From Epiperipatus broadwayi (taxonomy: Eukaryota > Onychophora > Udeonychophora > Euonychophora > Peripatidae), in the NCBI GenBank assembly GCA_028023455.1, contig JAQFVV010000151.1, forward strand, positions 2,415,097-2,479,096: 64,000 nucleotides of DNA. Reading direction: 5' to 3'. Positions 1 to 11,110 of this stretch are shown in pieces. Within the stretch, counting starts at the first letter, position 1; every line of letters begins with the position of its first letter. The notes beneath the pieces are model-generated. The model did no database searches. It had not been told where the DNA came from and saw nothing but the letters and a program-made list of their open reading frames with translations. Both the position numbers and the translations under genes were made by a program.

Positions 1-219
1 ATACGAAGAATTTCTCTATAAATCCTAGAAAATCCTTCTCTTATAATTTTTAAAAATATTATCTGATGATGACTATAGATATAGTTAAAATATTTTAAAT
101 TAAAAAACAAGCCTTTCTAAGAAAGGTGTTGAAAATTCTTTGTTTTGATTTTTAATTTATATCTATACACAGTGAATCTAAGCTCCCTGTAGTACCATCT
201 CTGAATGAATGTAAATATT

Positions 220-665
220 GTGTAGCATCATAGTTTATCTATTTACCGCAAAATATTTAAGGCACTAAGATTTTTGGTTCATGAGTTGCAACATGAAAAA
301 GTGTTTTGCATCTTAACTGATAATGATATAAAGTGGCAATGTTGAATTGGGCAAAACTGCTACTGAAATATTGAAAGTAACTCAGATTGTGTATGTTGAT
401 GAAGTCCTAAGTTGTAAGGATGCTTTTAAGATTTTATGATGGGAGAGCATTGAAGATGGTTGATAGAGAATGAAGCACAGTCCCATTTTATGTTGTAACT
501 CTTGACCCAAAGTGGTGGCTTAAAATTTTTCTGGTGAATAGCTAAACAATAATATTATGTAACGCATACTTAGTTTCACATTCCTGAAGGCAGCTTGAGA
601 AGAGAACTAGTTATTTTTTTTAACCAGGACACATTGTGCATATTATTAAAGGATGTTACATTGAC
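220..665. repeat. Dispersed repeat A, copy 1
   Basis: This stretch aligns by eye, in the same orientation, with 6555-6985. Both begin with a 'ctatttaccrcaaaa' motif, continue with a shared 'gatgagttrcracatgaa'-like block and end near 'gaacacattgtgtataaa' or its counterpart. The segment 165-235 also resembles the reverse complement of about 6880-6960, so the full element may have inverted ends. No coding capacity is visible. It is probably an old non-autonomous element, class unknown. Confidence 0.5.
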
Positions 666-734
666 TACAGGTTGAGATTATTGATAGCTTAAGGGCTGAT
701 GGTTATCATTGACACTTAGAAAGAAAATGTTTTG

Positions 735-815
735 TGTGGGAGAGGTGGCCTAGTGGTTAGCATAGCTGCCTTCCACGCAGTTGGCACTATTTGACATGTG
801 AAAAAAATAAAAAAT
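735..815 (+). mobile_element. tRNA-derived SINE fragment
   Basis: A good RNA polymerase III A box (tggcctagtgg, about 747-757) is followed by a tRNA-like D-loop and anticodon-arm region. There is no recognisable B box. The sequence then runs into 'gacatgtg' and an A-rich tail. The 3' junction resembles that of the SINE at 7472-7572, where 'gacactt' precedes the A tail, so the two may be one family. It is not a functional tRNA, because the T-arm and acceptor stem are missing. Confidence 0.55.
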
Positions 816-819
816 ACAA

Positions 820-1345
820 TTAAACCATTTTCTGATTCCCTTTTGTTTTTTTTTTAATTTTATTTCAAAAGCTGAATATTTTCCTTACATTAGTTGATTC
901 AACAATCAATGATTCAATACAAAATATATACAATATTAATAAAATATCACAAAATAAACAATGGCAGTTCGTTATTATTAGTTTAAAAATCTTATTTTGT
1001 ACATTTACATACAAAAAATAAACAAACATAATATATATTCAAATTAAAAAATAAACATGGCATTCATTCTTTTTCTTTGAGGAAGGATCACAGATTCTGT
1101 GAATATTTATACGAAGTGCGTCAAATAAAGAAATATTAATACATCGATCACGTGGTTTAGTAATTTGCATAAAATTATTTTAATATATTTTAAAACCCCA
1201 TTTAAAAAATGATAAATGGTTATTTTCCATTTGAACAATGCTGCAAAAATGTATATAATAATAAATTAATTATAATTTAATAAACACAAAAATGTAAGGG
1301 AGTAAGAAAAGGATTATTAAATATTTTTTTATTTAGAAATAATCG
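820..1345. other. AT-rich stretch, nothing recognised
   Basis: This is low-complexity A/T sequence with short homopolymer runs. No ORF, repeat family or RNA gene could be supported. Confidence 0.5.
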
Positions 1346-1352
1346 TTATTGA

Positions 1353-1555
1353 TCAAGGAATCACGCGGTGCTCAAGCACCAAGTGATAGGTTTTGTTTCA
1401 ATGCAGAAATAGCTCTCAAACCCATCGCGCGATCATTGTGCTAAATTACTCGTAGTAAAGAACAATTGAGTGGTTATTACTCAAAAGATCACGTGATGTT
1501 CAAGCACCAGAATGATTGGTTGAGTTTCGATCTAGACATCAAGCTCTATTACTAA
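1353..1555. repeat. Imperfect direct repeat, two units of about 125 bp
   Basis: Unit one (about 1353-1420) and unit two (about 1480-1550) share 'atcacgyggtgctcaagcacc'-like and 'tcaagctct'-like blocks in the same order. A related 'tcatgtgatgttctattgg' block recurs near 12424. It is probably a degraded tandem or a pair of related insertions. The 64-codon ORF at 1707-1901 just downstream matches nothing I recognise. Confidence 0.4.
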
Positions 1556-2100
1556 GCTAAACAACATATCAATAGTTTATTCGATGAGAAGCTATAATTA
1601 AAATTAACATTTCATATGGGAAAACACAATTTAATAATGTTCACACCTATAAGCAATCATTAAAAGAACTGAAGTTTATTTACTGAATAGTTAGCCAAGA
1701 AGTCATGTGATCTTAAAACAATATGGCGAACTGAGTACTATAGTTGAGAATAATTGGCTAGTAACTGATCTTCTTCTCCCTTTTCTTCCCTCATATCGAA
1801 ATCAATCCATAAACTTTTTGGGGAGCAGCCAATTATCTTCCCTCCCAATGACAAAACTGAACACTTATGACATTAGATTTAAGGATTCAAACGAGATTTA
1901 AAATCTGTCTATATATATTTGTAAATTACCTATATTAAATAAAAATGTATCATTATTATTTTAATATATCACTTCCTTTTCTCTTTTTTTGCAATTCTCG
2001 TTTCTTTTCTTATCATTTTTAAATCATAGCGGTATTGTTTGTTTCATTTGGAATGCCATTATATATACATAGACAAAATAATCTTTGTAATAAATACCTC

Positions 2101-2215
2101 TACTCTGTGAGTTTGGATAAAGTGGCAAACTCTAGAACTAAAGTTTATGGATTTTGGTCCAAGTCTCTGACTTCCAATGCTCAAACTTTTAAGCACTGAA
2201 GTTATTCATTCATTT
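2101..2215 (+). mobile_element. SINE-like fragment (3' tail)
   Basis: The block around 'tctctgacttccaatgctc' followed by 'aagcactgaagttattcatt' matches the tail of the clearer tRNA-type SINE at 47612-47745. The tRNA-like head is badly decayed here. Confidence 0.4.
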
Positions 2216-2467
2216 TTTTTAAGCCGACAATAAAGTAAAAGTCTTTCCAAAATAACCCCCATATAAGAACAGTAAAGCAAAACACAATACTTATTAATTT
2301 TTTCAATTTCCGAGCGATGAGCGCTTCAATAGTTTTTCATCTGTTTTCCTTCTGGCTAAGCATAGTAGCTACATTACTGACCAGTGTAGGATGGTTATCT
2401 GAGTTGACCATGGATCAATTACTTGAGATAAATACCCTAAATCTATAATAAAAGATTTTAGACTGTT

Positions 2468-3970
2468 GTGCTTAATCGTTTAGATTATAATAATAACATT
2501 TTAAATTTATTAATTGATGACGCATATAAAACGATTGTTAGAAATCTTCTGACATATTTAGAAAAAAAGACAAAATTTCTTATAAAATGTTGGAGTATAC
2601 ATGAGGATATGAAAATTAAAATTTTCCCAAGAGAAGCTTCTTTATTATATACTAAATTTTATGGTTTACCTAAATTCATAAACCTGAGGTGCCATTGTGG
2701 CCTATTGTTTGTGCTATAGGTTCTCCCACCCATGCTTTGGCTAGATATTTAGTCCAATGCTTACAACTATTAACAGGTAAATTCCATCCAGAATTAAGAA
2801 TTCAAGTCATTGTATTACTGTAATTAAAACTTAAAACTAATAAAAACATTTATTGATTAGTTTTGATGTTTCTTCTATGTTTACTAGTATTCCTGTTGAA
2901 GAAGTTTTATCTATAATAGTTCAATACAATAATTTGCCTGATTTTATTATGTCATTAGCAAAACATTGCAGTTAAAATACAATTTTTATTCCATGATTTT
3001 CAAAAATAAAAACAAATTAAAGGACTTTCTATGGGATCTCCACTGTTATTTGTAATTGATCTCTTTATGAATAATTTTGAAAGTCAAGTATTAAATGCAG
3101 CTACTTAAAAACTTTCTATTTGGCTCAGATATGTGGGTGAGACATTTATTATATGGCCTCACATTACTCATGCTATGAACTCTTTTCTAGTTTTTTTTTA
3201 ATGATTGGCATCCTAATATTAAGTTTACTATGGAAGTTGAAAATAACGAATCATTTTCATTTCTAAATGTTTTGAGTGCAAGAAAATGTGATGACTCCTT
3301 ATCAATATCAGTTTACAGAAAATCCACTCATACAAATAGATATCTTAATTTGAATTCTCATTATCATTCTGCACAAATGTTTTCTGTAGCAAAAAAATCT
3401 TTAGATGAGAGCTTGTAATTCATTGGATGAAGATCATCTTACTCAAGAAATAGAACTAATAAAAGATATTCTATTTTCTAATGATGACAATAAAAACATC
3501 CTATATAAGGCATTACATAGCATTGATACTAAAAAGAAGAAACAGAATAAAAGTGATAATTCAACTAGTTATAGAATGGTTTTACCTTATATTAAAGGAG
3601 TCACTGATAAATTCAATATCTAATTTTAACATAAAGACCATTTTTTCTGCTAGGAAATGAAATGGTAATTTTTTCCATAAATCTAAAGACAGAGTATCTT
3701 TGGAATACCAGATGGTTTGTAAAATCCCATGTTTACAGTGCACAAAAATCTATGTAGGTCAGTCTAATAGATGAATTAATGTCAGAATAAAGGAATATAA
3801 AAATGCCTTTAATCAGAAGTTAAATACATCAGCTTTTCCTTCACATTTTTTAGAACTTGGTCATAAACCTGATTTTGATAAAACAAAGATACTTGCTAAT
3901 TTGGAAAAGTATGAATTGAAAGCCATGAGAGAGTCGATTGAAATATTAAAAAGACCAACCTTTAAATAGA
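2468..3970 (+). pseudogene. Degraded Penelope-like element (RT plus GIY-YIG)
   Basis: Conceptual translation in shifting frames gives blocks in the order typical of a Penelope-like retroelement polyprotein. First is YTKFYGLPKF (about 2650-2680), the YGLPKxHK-type RT motif. Next is MGSPL plus a downstream NNFE block (about 3030-3085), the GSPLSP motif. Then comes LRYVGETFIIWP (about 3125-3160), the YVDDT active-site region with the catalytic aspartates changed to G and E. A block reading IKFTMEVENNESFSFLNVL (3215-3272) follows, and then VYRKSTHTNRYLN (3313-3350). A C-terminal GIY-YIG-like stretch with PCLQCTKIYVGQS (about 3725-3765) and a conserved downstream 'HFLELGHKPDFDKTKIL' follow, to about 3970. 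The frame is broken by several stops and shifts. The element is dead, and the RT active site itself is mutated. The host family is inferred from motif order only. Confidence 0.8.
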
Positions 3971-4121
3971 ATTGATGAAATACAACATATTCTAGTCATA
4001 TGGAGGTCATTTATTTTATTTCTTTCTTCTAATATAAACTTAAGGTTGTTTCTTATTTTCTGTCCTGCCACTGCTAGAGACGTCATTTCTGCAAAAATTG
4101 CAGAAATATTCAGAGTAGGGG

Positions 4122-4290
4122 GCCAAAAGCAGATGACGAAACTTCTAGCCACTAGATGGCGCTGTTCACCTTGCGTATGCACAGCAACAGTATGCCATGT
4201 GGCCAAAAGCAGACAATGCAAAATTCCAGCTGCTATATGGTGCTGTTCACCATGCGTATGCACAGGAACATTATGCCAAGTAGCAGCCAG
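4122..4290. repeat. Tandem duplication, about 83-bp unit
   Basis: Two adjacent units each contain 'ggccaaaagcaga', a 'ctagatggcgctgttcacc'-like block, 'tgcgtatgcacag' and 'atgcca'. Overlapping ORFs on both strands here are explained by the duplication and by locally higher GC. I do not treat them as genes. Confidence 0.7.
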
Positions 4291-4374
4291 CACTACTGCC
4301 TGCAAGGTGGCATAGGTAAACCGATCCAGTTCACATCAATTAATGGTGAAACTGAAGAAAGTAAACATTTTGTA

Positions 4375-4690
4375 AATTCACATATTCTGCACGTTCAACT
4401 ATTTTACACGCAATCTCATTACTATTTGAGATTTAATGGTTTTTCTTTGAAAAGTTAACCTTAATGGTGGATGCTATTTCATCGAAACATTTGGAAGTAA
4501 GCAAAAATCACACACGGTTTAACCCAGAAACTACTTTCACATATTCTGCATGCCAACTACTTTATACTCAATCTCATTACTATTTGAGATCTAACGGTTT
4601 ATCTGTAAAAAGTTAACCCTAATGGTGGATGCTATTTTGTCGAAACATTGGGAAGCAAAAATAATACATGGTTTAACCCCAAAGCTATTT
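4375..4690. repeat. Tandem duplication, about 155-bp unit
   Basis: Two adjacent units begin near 4377 and 4535. Each holds 'cacatattctgca', 'caatctcattactatttga', 'aaaagttaacc', 'aatggtggatgctatt' and a terminal 'ggtttaaccc'. The unit lies 3' of the Penelope-like remnant. Such elements can carry tandem or pseudo-LTR structures, but no link between the two is shown. Confidence 0.7.
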
Positions 4691-4768
4691 TATTTACTCA
4701 TATAATCATGAAAACATTAAGCATAATATATAAAATAATAGTTTTTACTTCACCTTTGATTAGTAATT

Positions 4769-4964
4769 AATTGAGGATGCGCTTTACGCAAAAAAGTGAA
4801 GCTTCTCTAACTCTTACATAGTTATATGGCTTAGCTCTTTCAGAGACCTTGAGTCTCCATAATCATAGCCTACTTTTAACTGAAGTTTAGTTGTGGTTTA
4901 TGTAAAATTTATGCAAATTTTATAATGACCATTTTCACTTTTTGCGTAAAGCGCAATCTCAATT
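4769..4964. mobile_element. Small inverted-repeat element (MITE), 196 bp
   Basis: Terminal inverted repeats of about 31-32 bp, at 4769-4800 and 4934-4964, are nearly perfect. The left one starts 'aattgaggatgcgctttacg' and differs from the complement of the right one at one substitution and one A-run length change. The interior is non-coding. The flanks suggest a TA or TTAA target, but the AT-rich context makes this uncertain. Confidence 0.75.
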
Positions 4965-5194
4965 AAGCATAATATATGTATATATATCTTTTAATGTGTA
5001 TAACTATTGCCATATTTTTTGTTTGTCTTCTGAAATAAGCCAAGCATGCCAAGTAGATATGTTTCATGACTAAGTTTTTTCTTTTATTACTTTTTTTGAT
5101 GTGGTATCTTAAAAATAAATAATGAGTTTAGTGCCTGAAGGAATATATCATCACCAACAAGGCAGCATCATAGTACAGGAGTGCATCAACTTTT

Positions 5195-5345
5195 ATCATT
5201 TCAACCCCGATTAAGCCCAGCATGGTTTGGGCCTATTGTGAAATGGTAGACTCTGCATTTCAAAGTCCATTAATCATAACCAGATCTGTCCTGGTGTTTG
5301 AACTTCTTATGGTCTCAAGAACAACAAACCATTCAATTACTTTAT
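5195..5345 (+). mobile_element. Degenerate SINE-like fragment
   Basis: The segment 'ctattgtgaaatggtagact', then a decayed anticodon region and a tail ending in 'accattcaattactttatta', follows the layout of the SINE at 47612-47745 (A-box-like head, tail ending 'agccattcaa'). It is strongly diverged. Confidence 0.35.
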
Positions 5346-5349
5346 TAAT

Positions 5350-6200
5350 TAGAGATTAACAAGTGTTACATATTACATACATTCTAGTATTATATCTAAT
5401 GTTTTTCAGAATTAATTATGTCATAGATCATAATAAAAAATAACGATGAGAAATGATTAAAGCAAATAATAAAAATATATTGAAATTTAATAAAAACAAG
5501 TTCATTTTTTTAATAAATTGACACAAAGACAGAATGCCATTTTATTTTTCAAAGTCTTTGAAAGGCCTGGGAAGGTGTTTTCACTTTGTTTCTTTGGATT
5601 CTTAAGTCTCCAATCTTTTAGAGGTTAAAATTTAGAGACAGCAGGAGCAAACTGACTCATGCATGAGAGAGCCCAGTGTTGCCAAATGTAGGGTCACTTC
5701 ATGGAGTACCTCTTTAAAACAATTTTAACGTTAACTATTTTTGCATAACAGAATGTGGTATTCTATTGATTATACTTTACGGTAGATGTTTTTTAATAAC
5801 TAAAATGATGAAAAAAAGAGAATTTTAATAGATTAATATTTTTCAAGCCAAAATTGAGAATTGTTAGGTCAGCATTTCAAGTGTCGATGTACTGAATTTT
5901 TTTTACTCTTTTATATTATTCAAGATAATAATCTGAAATTTAAAAGCACACTAAGGTTTCAAACGTAGGCTAACTCACTTGCATATTTGCACAGATCTGA
6001 TACCAGGTCAGTTTCTATATATTTTAGACCTCAGTTTGATAATAACTGCAGTGCCTTCTATGCTTTGGCTAGCAACAATATTGCAACACATTTTAACAAT
6101 ACCACATGATCTTTTGTATGCTTATCCAGCAGCAGTTATCTTCATCCTATTTTAAGGCTTTCTGCAATATTATTTCTGTATCTTAACGAAGTATAATAAT
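5350..6200. other. No gene recognised
   Basis: AT-rich sequence. The only structure noted is a block at about 5570-5625 whose reverse complement resembles 7756-7795 (an 'aaagattggagactt' core and a nearby 'caaagtga'), perhaps two ends or two copies of an old element. No host exon is supported. Confidence 0.4.
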
Positions 6201-6204
6201 TATA

Positions 6205-6500
6205 TTTTTCTTATTGCATTACCAAATCCATATAATATTAATATCATTTTCATTCTTTAATACTTTTACAATGCTTTTTACAATCCACTATAGATGGTTT
6301 CGATTGCCCCATCAATCTTCTTCAGAACTATAACAAATGCAATACAAATACATGAATATAAAATGTAAAATTATATGTTCATATATATTTGTATTCATGT
6401 ATTTGTATTGTGTTTGTTATAATTCTGAAGAAGTTTGTGGGGGCAATTGAAACTGTCAATGGTGGGTTGTAAAACGCATTGTAAATGTAATGAAGAATGT
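6205..6500. mobile_element. Fold-back element family B, copy 1
   Basis: Two inverted arms meet near 6365-6385. The left arm carries 'gattgccccatcaatcttct' and the right arm carries its complement in the form 'gaagaagtttgtgggggcaa'. Arms of about 110-130 bp extend outward to 'acaatgctttttacaatcc' and 'gtaaaacgcattgtaaatg'. The left outer edge (about 6210-6240) matches, inverted, the right outer edge of copy 2 at about 24065-24105, which confirms a repeat family. It is non-coding. Confidence 0.75.
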
Positions 6501-6554
6501 AAATAATATTGATATTATTTCTGAATCAATGCAAGTATTATGAAAAAAACATAA

Positions 6555-6985
6555 TTTACCTATTTACCACAAAAATTTTAAGATGCTAATATATTTGAAC
6601 GATGAGTTACGACATGAATATGTCTATGTTTCATAACTTTGGAGATATTTTGCAATACTTTCTCAGCCATCTTGAAATTTTGAAAATGACATGAAACTCA
6701 TGATTTCACTGTTATGCACAGTTTAAATGACTTCAAACATCTAAGAAGCAGTTTTGGCCAGTTTAAAATACAATTTATTGTTAGTGCTTTATTCCAGTGT
6801 GGATTAAGATATAAAACATACATCATAATTTATGCTGTAACTTATGATCCCTAGCACTTTGAAATTTTTGTGCCAAAATAGTTAAACTAATGTTGCCGCA
6901 TAATACATGGGTTGATTCAGAGATGGTGCTGAAGATACCTTGGAGAGAACTAAGCACCGATCACTGGAACACATTGTGTATAAAT
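6555..6985. repeat. Dispersed repeat A, copy 2
   Basis: Same-orientation relative of 220-665, sharing the opening 'ctatttacc.caaaa' block and the closing 'ggaacacattgtgtataaat' block. It lies directly after fold-back B copy 1. Non-coding. Confidence 0.5.
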
Positions 6986-7471
6986 TTGCGGCCATTTTTC
7001 TTCATACATAAGTAGAAGATTTTTAAAAAGCTCAAAGTAGAAATCATTTATAATATAAGCATTGTCATTGAATCAGAGAAAAACATTTGGACCAGAAAAA
7101 AAAAACAGATGTAAAGATTATGGGATCAATAAAGTATAGTTTTAGATCTTCTTAAGTGATATTAATACCACAGGAGAAGTTATGTTTGACAAAAGATTTA
7201 AAACAATTTAACCAGCGACTTTTGGGATAATGAGTTAATAAAACTGCCTACAGAGACAATAAATCTATATAGTTAATATTCATCAAAAAATCTTGTTGAT
7301 ATTTAGAGTAGTGATAAGTAATCAATTCGACAAGATTTACTTTCGTAAGGATCTTAAATAAGAGAAACAGTCACCATCAAAGAAAATTTTTCATTCCAAT
7401 TTGAAAACGCTGAAAAGAATATGATTGGGATTGTTCAAATTTTTAAGTGAAAACTAAGATAGACAGTCTTG

Positions 7472-7572
7472 CATTGGTGGTCGAGAGGTCAGCGCGACTA
7501 CCTTGCACTTGCAGGCAGTTGCCCGGGTTGCGAGTTCGCGTTCCGGCCGATGCTATGACACTTAAAAAAAAA
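7472..7572 (+). mobile_element. tRNA-derived SINE with target-site duplication
   Basis: The sequence has a polymerase III A box (tggtcgagagg, about 7477-7487) and a B-box-like 'gttgcgagttcgcg' after a GC-rich 'ggcagttgcccggg'. It ends 'gatgctatgacactt' plus an A tail. The local GC content is far above the surroundings, as expected for a fairly recent tRNA-derived insertion. An imperfect flanking duplication is visible: 'actaagatagacagtctt' on the left (about 7447-7470) against 'actaagacagcctt' after the A tail (about 7573-7590). It is not a working tRNA gene. Confidence 0.75.
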
Positions 7573-7599
7573 AAACTAAGACAGCCTTAAATGATTAGT

Positions 7600-8310
7600 G
7601 TAAAAAAGAACGTGGCTGATAAAATTACGATAAAGAGATGCAAAGACTAATCAAACTTATGATTTACACACTTAACGACTTTTTCTGTTGAGTTATAATA
7701 TTTTATAAATTATAATTACGTTTTTCTTTTGTTTTGTTGATGATCTAAAAACTTTAAAGATTGGAGACTTTTTTTTGTTTTCGTAACAAAGTGACATCTA
7801 GTGGGAAATTGTCTTCACTTATTCACAGTCTTGTTTGAAAGCAGGAAATACAACTAAATTTTCACTTTCCCTAAAAAAGTAAAAAAAAAGTTTAATTAAT
7901 TAAGTTAATAATATAAAATATTTTAAAAAAATTAAATGTATTAATTATTGTAGTGAGATTTGTAAAACATAAATTAAAAAAATCAAGTACGATTTTTTGG
8001 TTAGGCAAAATAAAAATTTGGTATCCACCTCCCCTTCTATCTTGCTTTCAAATATATTGATAAAACAAATTCAGTATGATTGAAATAAATTTCCATCAAC
8101 ATAATATTGGAGTACGGTGTCCTCCACTCATCAATCAACTGCATAATCATTTGCCTAAATTCCTATCCTATCACTATGCCTCTGACTGTAGATGTAAAGG
8201 CCATCTACTCTTTTCTAAATTCGAAGGCGAGATAGAATTTGTAGGAAAGCATTGAAAGTAAGAACTTTTGTGGTAGTTATGGCAGGAAGTTGCATAATAA
8301 TATCCGTAGA
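7600..8310. other. No gene recognised
   Basis: AT-rich. The short overlapping ORFs at 8174-8530 on both strands are explained by the snapback repeat that begins at 8327. Confidence 0.5.
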
Positions 8311-8827
8311 TGAGAATACATTCGCTTTTCACAGAGACAAAACTCTCCATACAGTAGCACCACTCAGTGCAAGCCAGAGTAATCAATGGATGCAGAAAGG
8401 TTTGTGCATAAAATTCCTATCTAGTACCTACTCATCCAATATTCCCAGACTAGTTTCTAGTTTGTGGCTTTCATCAGTGAGGAACCTTGGATCTGAGAGC
8501 ACTGCACGTAGATCTTTTTTTTTTTTTTAAATAAAAATTCTTTATTAACACAATAAATATTTACAATTTATACAATTAAACAAATGATAAATATGTTACA
8601 GTTTTGTATACCAAACCCCAAAGAATTTGATATATTCCACTATTAAGACAAAAAGTCTGCAGGCAATTAACTAGTTATCCTAAACTCAAGGAGATTGACT
8701 TGTATCACTGTACTAGAAGGAGATTCTAAGACATGCAACTCAAATGAGCAAAGCATGTAACAAAATGATTAATTAGCCCAAGGAATAAGCCACACATAAG
8801 AATTAAACCTTTATTCAAGACAAATGT

Positions 8828-11110
8828 TCATCTGATAATCTCACATAGAGTTATTCCAGGACCACCCCAGATTCGATTCATCGTCTTCCTTGGCAAGTAT
8901 CTCAGACATTGACTGAAATAAGTTTCCCAATCGCTATAGAGTTTTTTCAGCCAATTGAATTTCTTGTTGTCAAATATCATAGTACATCGTATATACCATA
9001 TTGTCTTAAGGGTATGCACAGTCACCATTGCATTGTGAGGGTTAAATTTCTCAATGTATTGACTAAGCAAAAGTTTTAAGTTTATGATTGGCCTGTGGAA
9101 CACTTTAGCTCTTATCTGCCTAAATGCCGAACATTCTTCGAATAGATGCTGAAAAGTCTCATTACCAGATTTGCACAGTGAACAGACTGGATCTAAATTC
9201 ATATGTAGTCTTTCATTTAGAACCTTAGTTGTTGGAAACAAGCCATTCACTAGTTTGAAAACAAATTTCAAGTAGGATTGGGGTGCATATATAGAGTGGA
9301 ACTTTTTCAACACATTTTTCTTTGATATATCCAACCATGCATTGCCATGACTTTTAAAATGATTACTTAAGTCTTTATATTTAATACCTTCCAAACTGGA
9401 CACATTCATATCATCCTGGAGATCCCTATAAGCAATAAACAGATCAGCTATAAAAGATCTTCCTTTACATCCTATTTCGTTAAAGGCGCCGGCAAGATCA
9501 ACAGAAGGCCCAAGAAATTGACTTTTAATTAAGTTAATAAATGTACTTGCCTTGATGTAGGATACGTATAGCCCTGGATCAATCAGGCCAAGACCTCCTT
9601 TTTCTTTTGGCATCTGCAAGGTTGATATTGAGATCCATCTTGAAGCTCTACCCCAGACATATTTCTTTGCAATCTGGTTTATTCTGAGTATTGTTTTGTT
9701 ATGTAGGGCTACCCAGGGTGCATAGTATGCCAAAATCCCTGAAACAATGGAATTAAAAATTAACGCTCTTGTAATTTCATATAATTTAAGTGATGAAAAA
9801 TTACTTATTTTATCTTCAATTTTTTTAATAATTAATTTATTCAAGTAGGTATTCATTTTAGTCTTGGACATATATAATGGTATGCCCAAGAAAGCAGACG
9901 GGAGCGCCATAAAGTTAGATGGCATTTTTTTACCTGTAGCTAACTGCCAGGCTGCAGACTTGATTGGTTGAATAATTGAGCCAGTCTCAGCCTGAAAATT
10001 TTCTAAGATATTCATCACAACTTGGATATTATAGCTGTTTTGAAATATTATAATAATATCATCAATGAATGCTGTGACAGCTACCTGCAATCCCAAGTGT
10101 GGAAGACAAAGGCCTGGAACGAGATTCTCAATCTTACGAACAAGAGGGTCTATATAAACTGCAAACAGAAGAGCCGCAAGGGGAGAACCCTGTGGAATGC
10201 CCCTCTTAGGGATAAAAAAATCAGATCTTCTCATAAAGTTTTTAAGAGAGATTCTACTATTTTTAATATAGTTTTCAACTGCATTCACCAACCATATGTG
10301 ATCTGGGATTAAAAGACGGAGGGACTGAATCAAATATGTCCAATGGACCAGATCGAAAGCAGCCTTAAAATCTATTTGGATAGCATAATATTGGGTTAAG
10401 TTCAAATCCCTTGCATATTTAATAGCCTCATGAATTTTTAAGGCAGCATTTACTGCATGTCTACCCTTAATGACATGATGGGCAGAAGATATTCTAGTAT
10501 TGATAAGGTGATGTAATTTTTTCAAGAGAATTCTAGCCAGAATCTTCGAATCAACATCTTCTACAGAAATATATCTCAGTTCATCAATTGTTGGACTTTG
10601 CACTAATTTGTCTTTTTTAAGGCTAAAAATTACTCTGTTGCTAATAAAAGGCCACTCAATTTTTTCATAACACAACTGATTAAAAAATCTCCACATTGCA
10701 AATCTAAGAGCATAGTCAAGTTGTTTATAAACAGAGGCAGGGATTGTGTCATTTGCCATTATTGATTGTACCTTGAGGATATTAATTTCATCTTGAATAT
10801 CCTGATTTGAAATATACTCTTTCTGTTCCCCAGTACTGTACTGATCAATGAAACCTGTACTTATGCCAAATTTCATTTTTAAATTTTCAAATATGTAATT
10901 ATCAACATTTATTCCAGAGGCAATGCCATCATCATCCATGGTGATACTGGCAATACCCCTAGAGTGGGGGATATATAATTTAGCATAGTTTATCATGGGT
11001 TTTGATAATTTACTAAAGTTCAGAATTAATTTCCTGAGCCATATTGTATGAGCATCTTGATGCATAAGTTGATATAAGCTGTTGTATTCATCTTGTAAAC
11101 TATTTATCAA
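8828..11110 (-). CDS. LINE ORF2 reverse transcriptase, 760-residue open frame
   Basis: The protein copies element RNA into DNA at the target site. Visible motifs are an IDFKAAFD block (residues 246-253), GIPQGSPLAALLFAVYIDPL (304-323, the RT motif around the primer grip and dNTP pocket) and AFIDDIIIIF (347-356, the catalytic DD). A post-RT FLGIPLY block follows at about 407-413. A C-terminal zinc-knuckle-like motif with Cys643, Cys646, His655 and Cys660 matches the C-x2-C-x8-H-x4-C arrangement of L1/Tx1-type ORF2 proteins. No RNase H domain is seen. The annotated Met is only the first Met of the open stretch; the true ORF2 began at the endonuclease near 12062. An uninterrupted RT and intact catalytic aspartates suggest a fairly young copy, but the broken linker upstream means the full ORF2 is not translatable. 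Confidence 0.88.
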   Translation of the reverse strand: MINSLQDEYNSLYQLMHQDAHTIWLRKLILNFSKLSKPMINYAKLYIPHSRGIASITMDDDGIASGINVDNYIFENLKMKFGISTGFIDQYSTGEQKEYISNQDIQDEINILKVQSIMANDTIPASVYKQLDYALRFAMWRFFNQLCYEKIEWPFISNRVIFSLKKDKLVQSPTIDELRYISVEDVDSKILARILLKKLHHLINTRISSAHHVIKGRHAVNAALKIHEAIKYARDLNLTQYYAIQIDFKAAFDLVHWTYLIQSLRLLIPDHIWLVNAVENYIKNSRISLKNFMRRSDFFIPKRGIPQGSPLAALLFAVYIDPLVRKIENLVPGLCLPHLGLQVAVTAFIDDIIIIFQNSYNIQVVMNILENFQAETGSIIQPIKSAAWQLATGKKMPSNFMALPSAFLGIPLYMSKTKMNTYLNKLIIKKIEDKISNFSSLKLYEITRALIFNSIVSGILAYYAPWVALHNKTILRINQIAKKYVWGRASRWISISTLQMPKEKGGLGLIDPGLYVSYIKASTFINLIKSQFLGPSVDLAGAFNEIGCKGRSFIADLFIAYRDLQDDMNVSSLEGIKYKDLSNHFKSHGNAWLDISKKNVLKKFHSIYAPQSYLKFVFKLVNGLFPTTKVLNERLHMNLDPVCSLCKSGNETFQHLFEECSAFRQIRAKVFHRPIINLKLLLSQYIEKFNPHNAMVTVHTLKTIWYIRCTMIFDNKKFNWLKKLYSDWETYFSQCLRYLPRKTMNRIWGGPGITLCEIIR

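Noticed and set aside
3946-4458. Three overlapping ORFs of 89-119 codons on both strands
   Set aside because: They arise from the 83-bp tandem duplication. Internal repetition and presence on both strands argue against a gene.
741-7560. Functional tRNA genes at 741 and 7477
   Set aside because: Cloverleaf stems cannot be completed; both end in A-rich tails, as SINEs do.
8174-8530. Overlapping ORFs of 70 and 92 codons on opposite strands
   Set aside because: They lie mostly in the snapback arm and flank; the coding appearance comes from the repeat.
10022-10312. 96-residue plus ORF
   Set aside because: It is antisense to the well-supported LINE reverse transcriptase.
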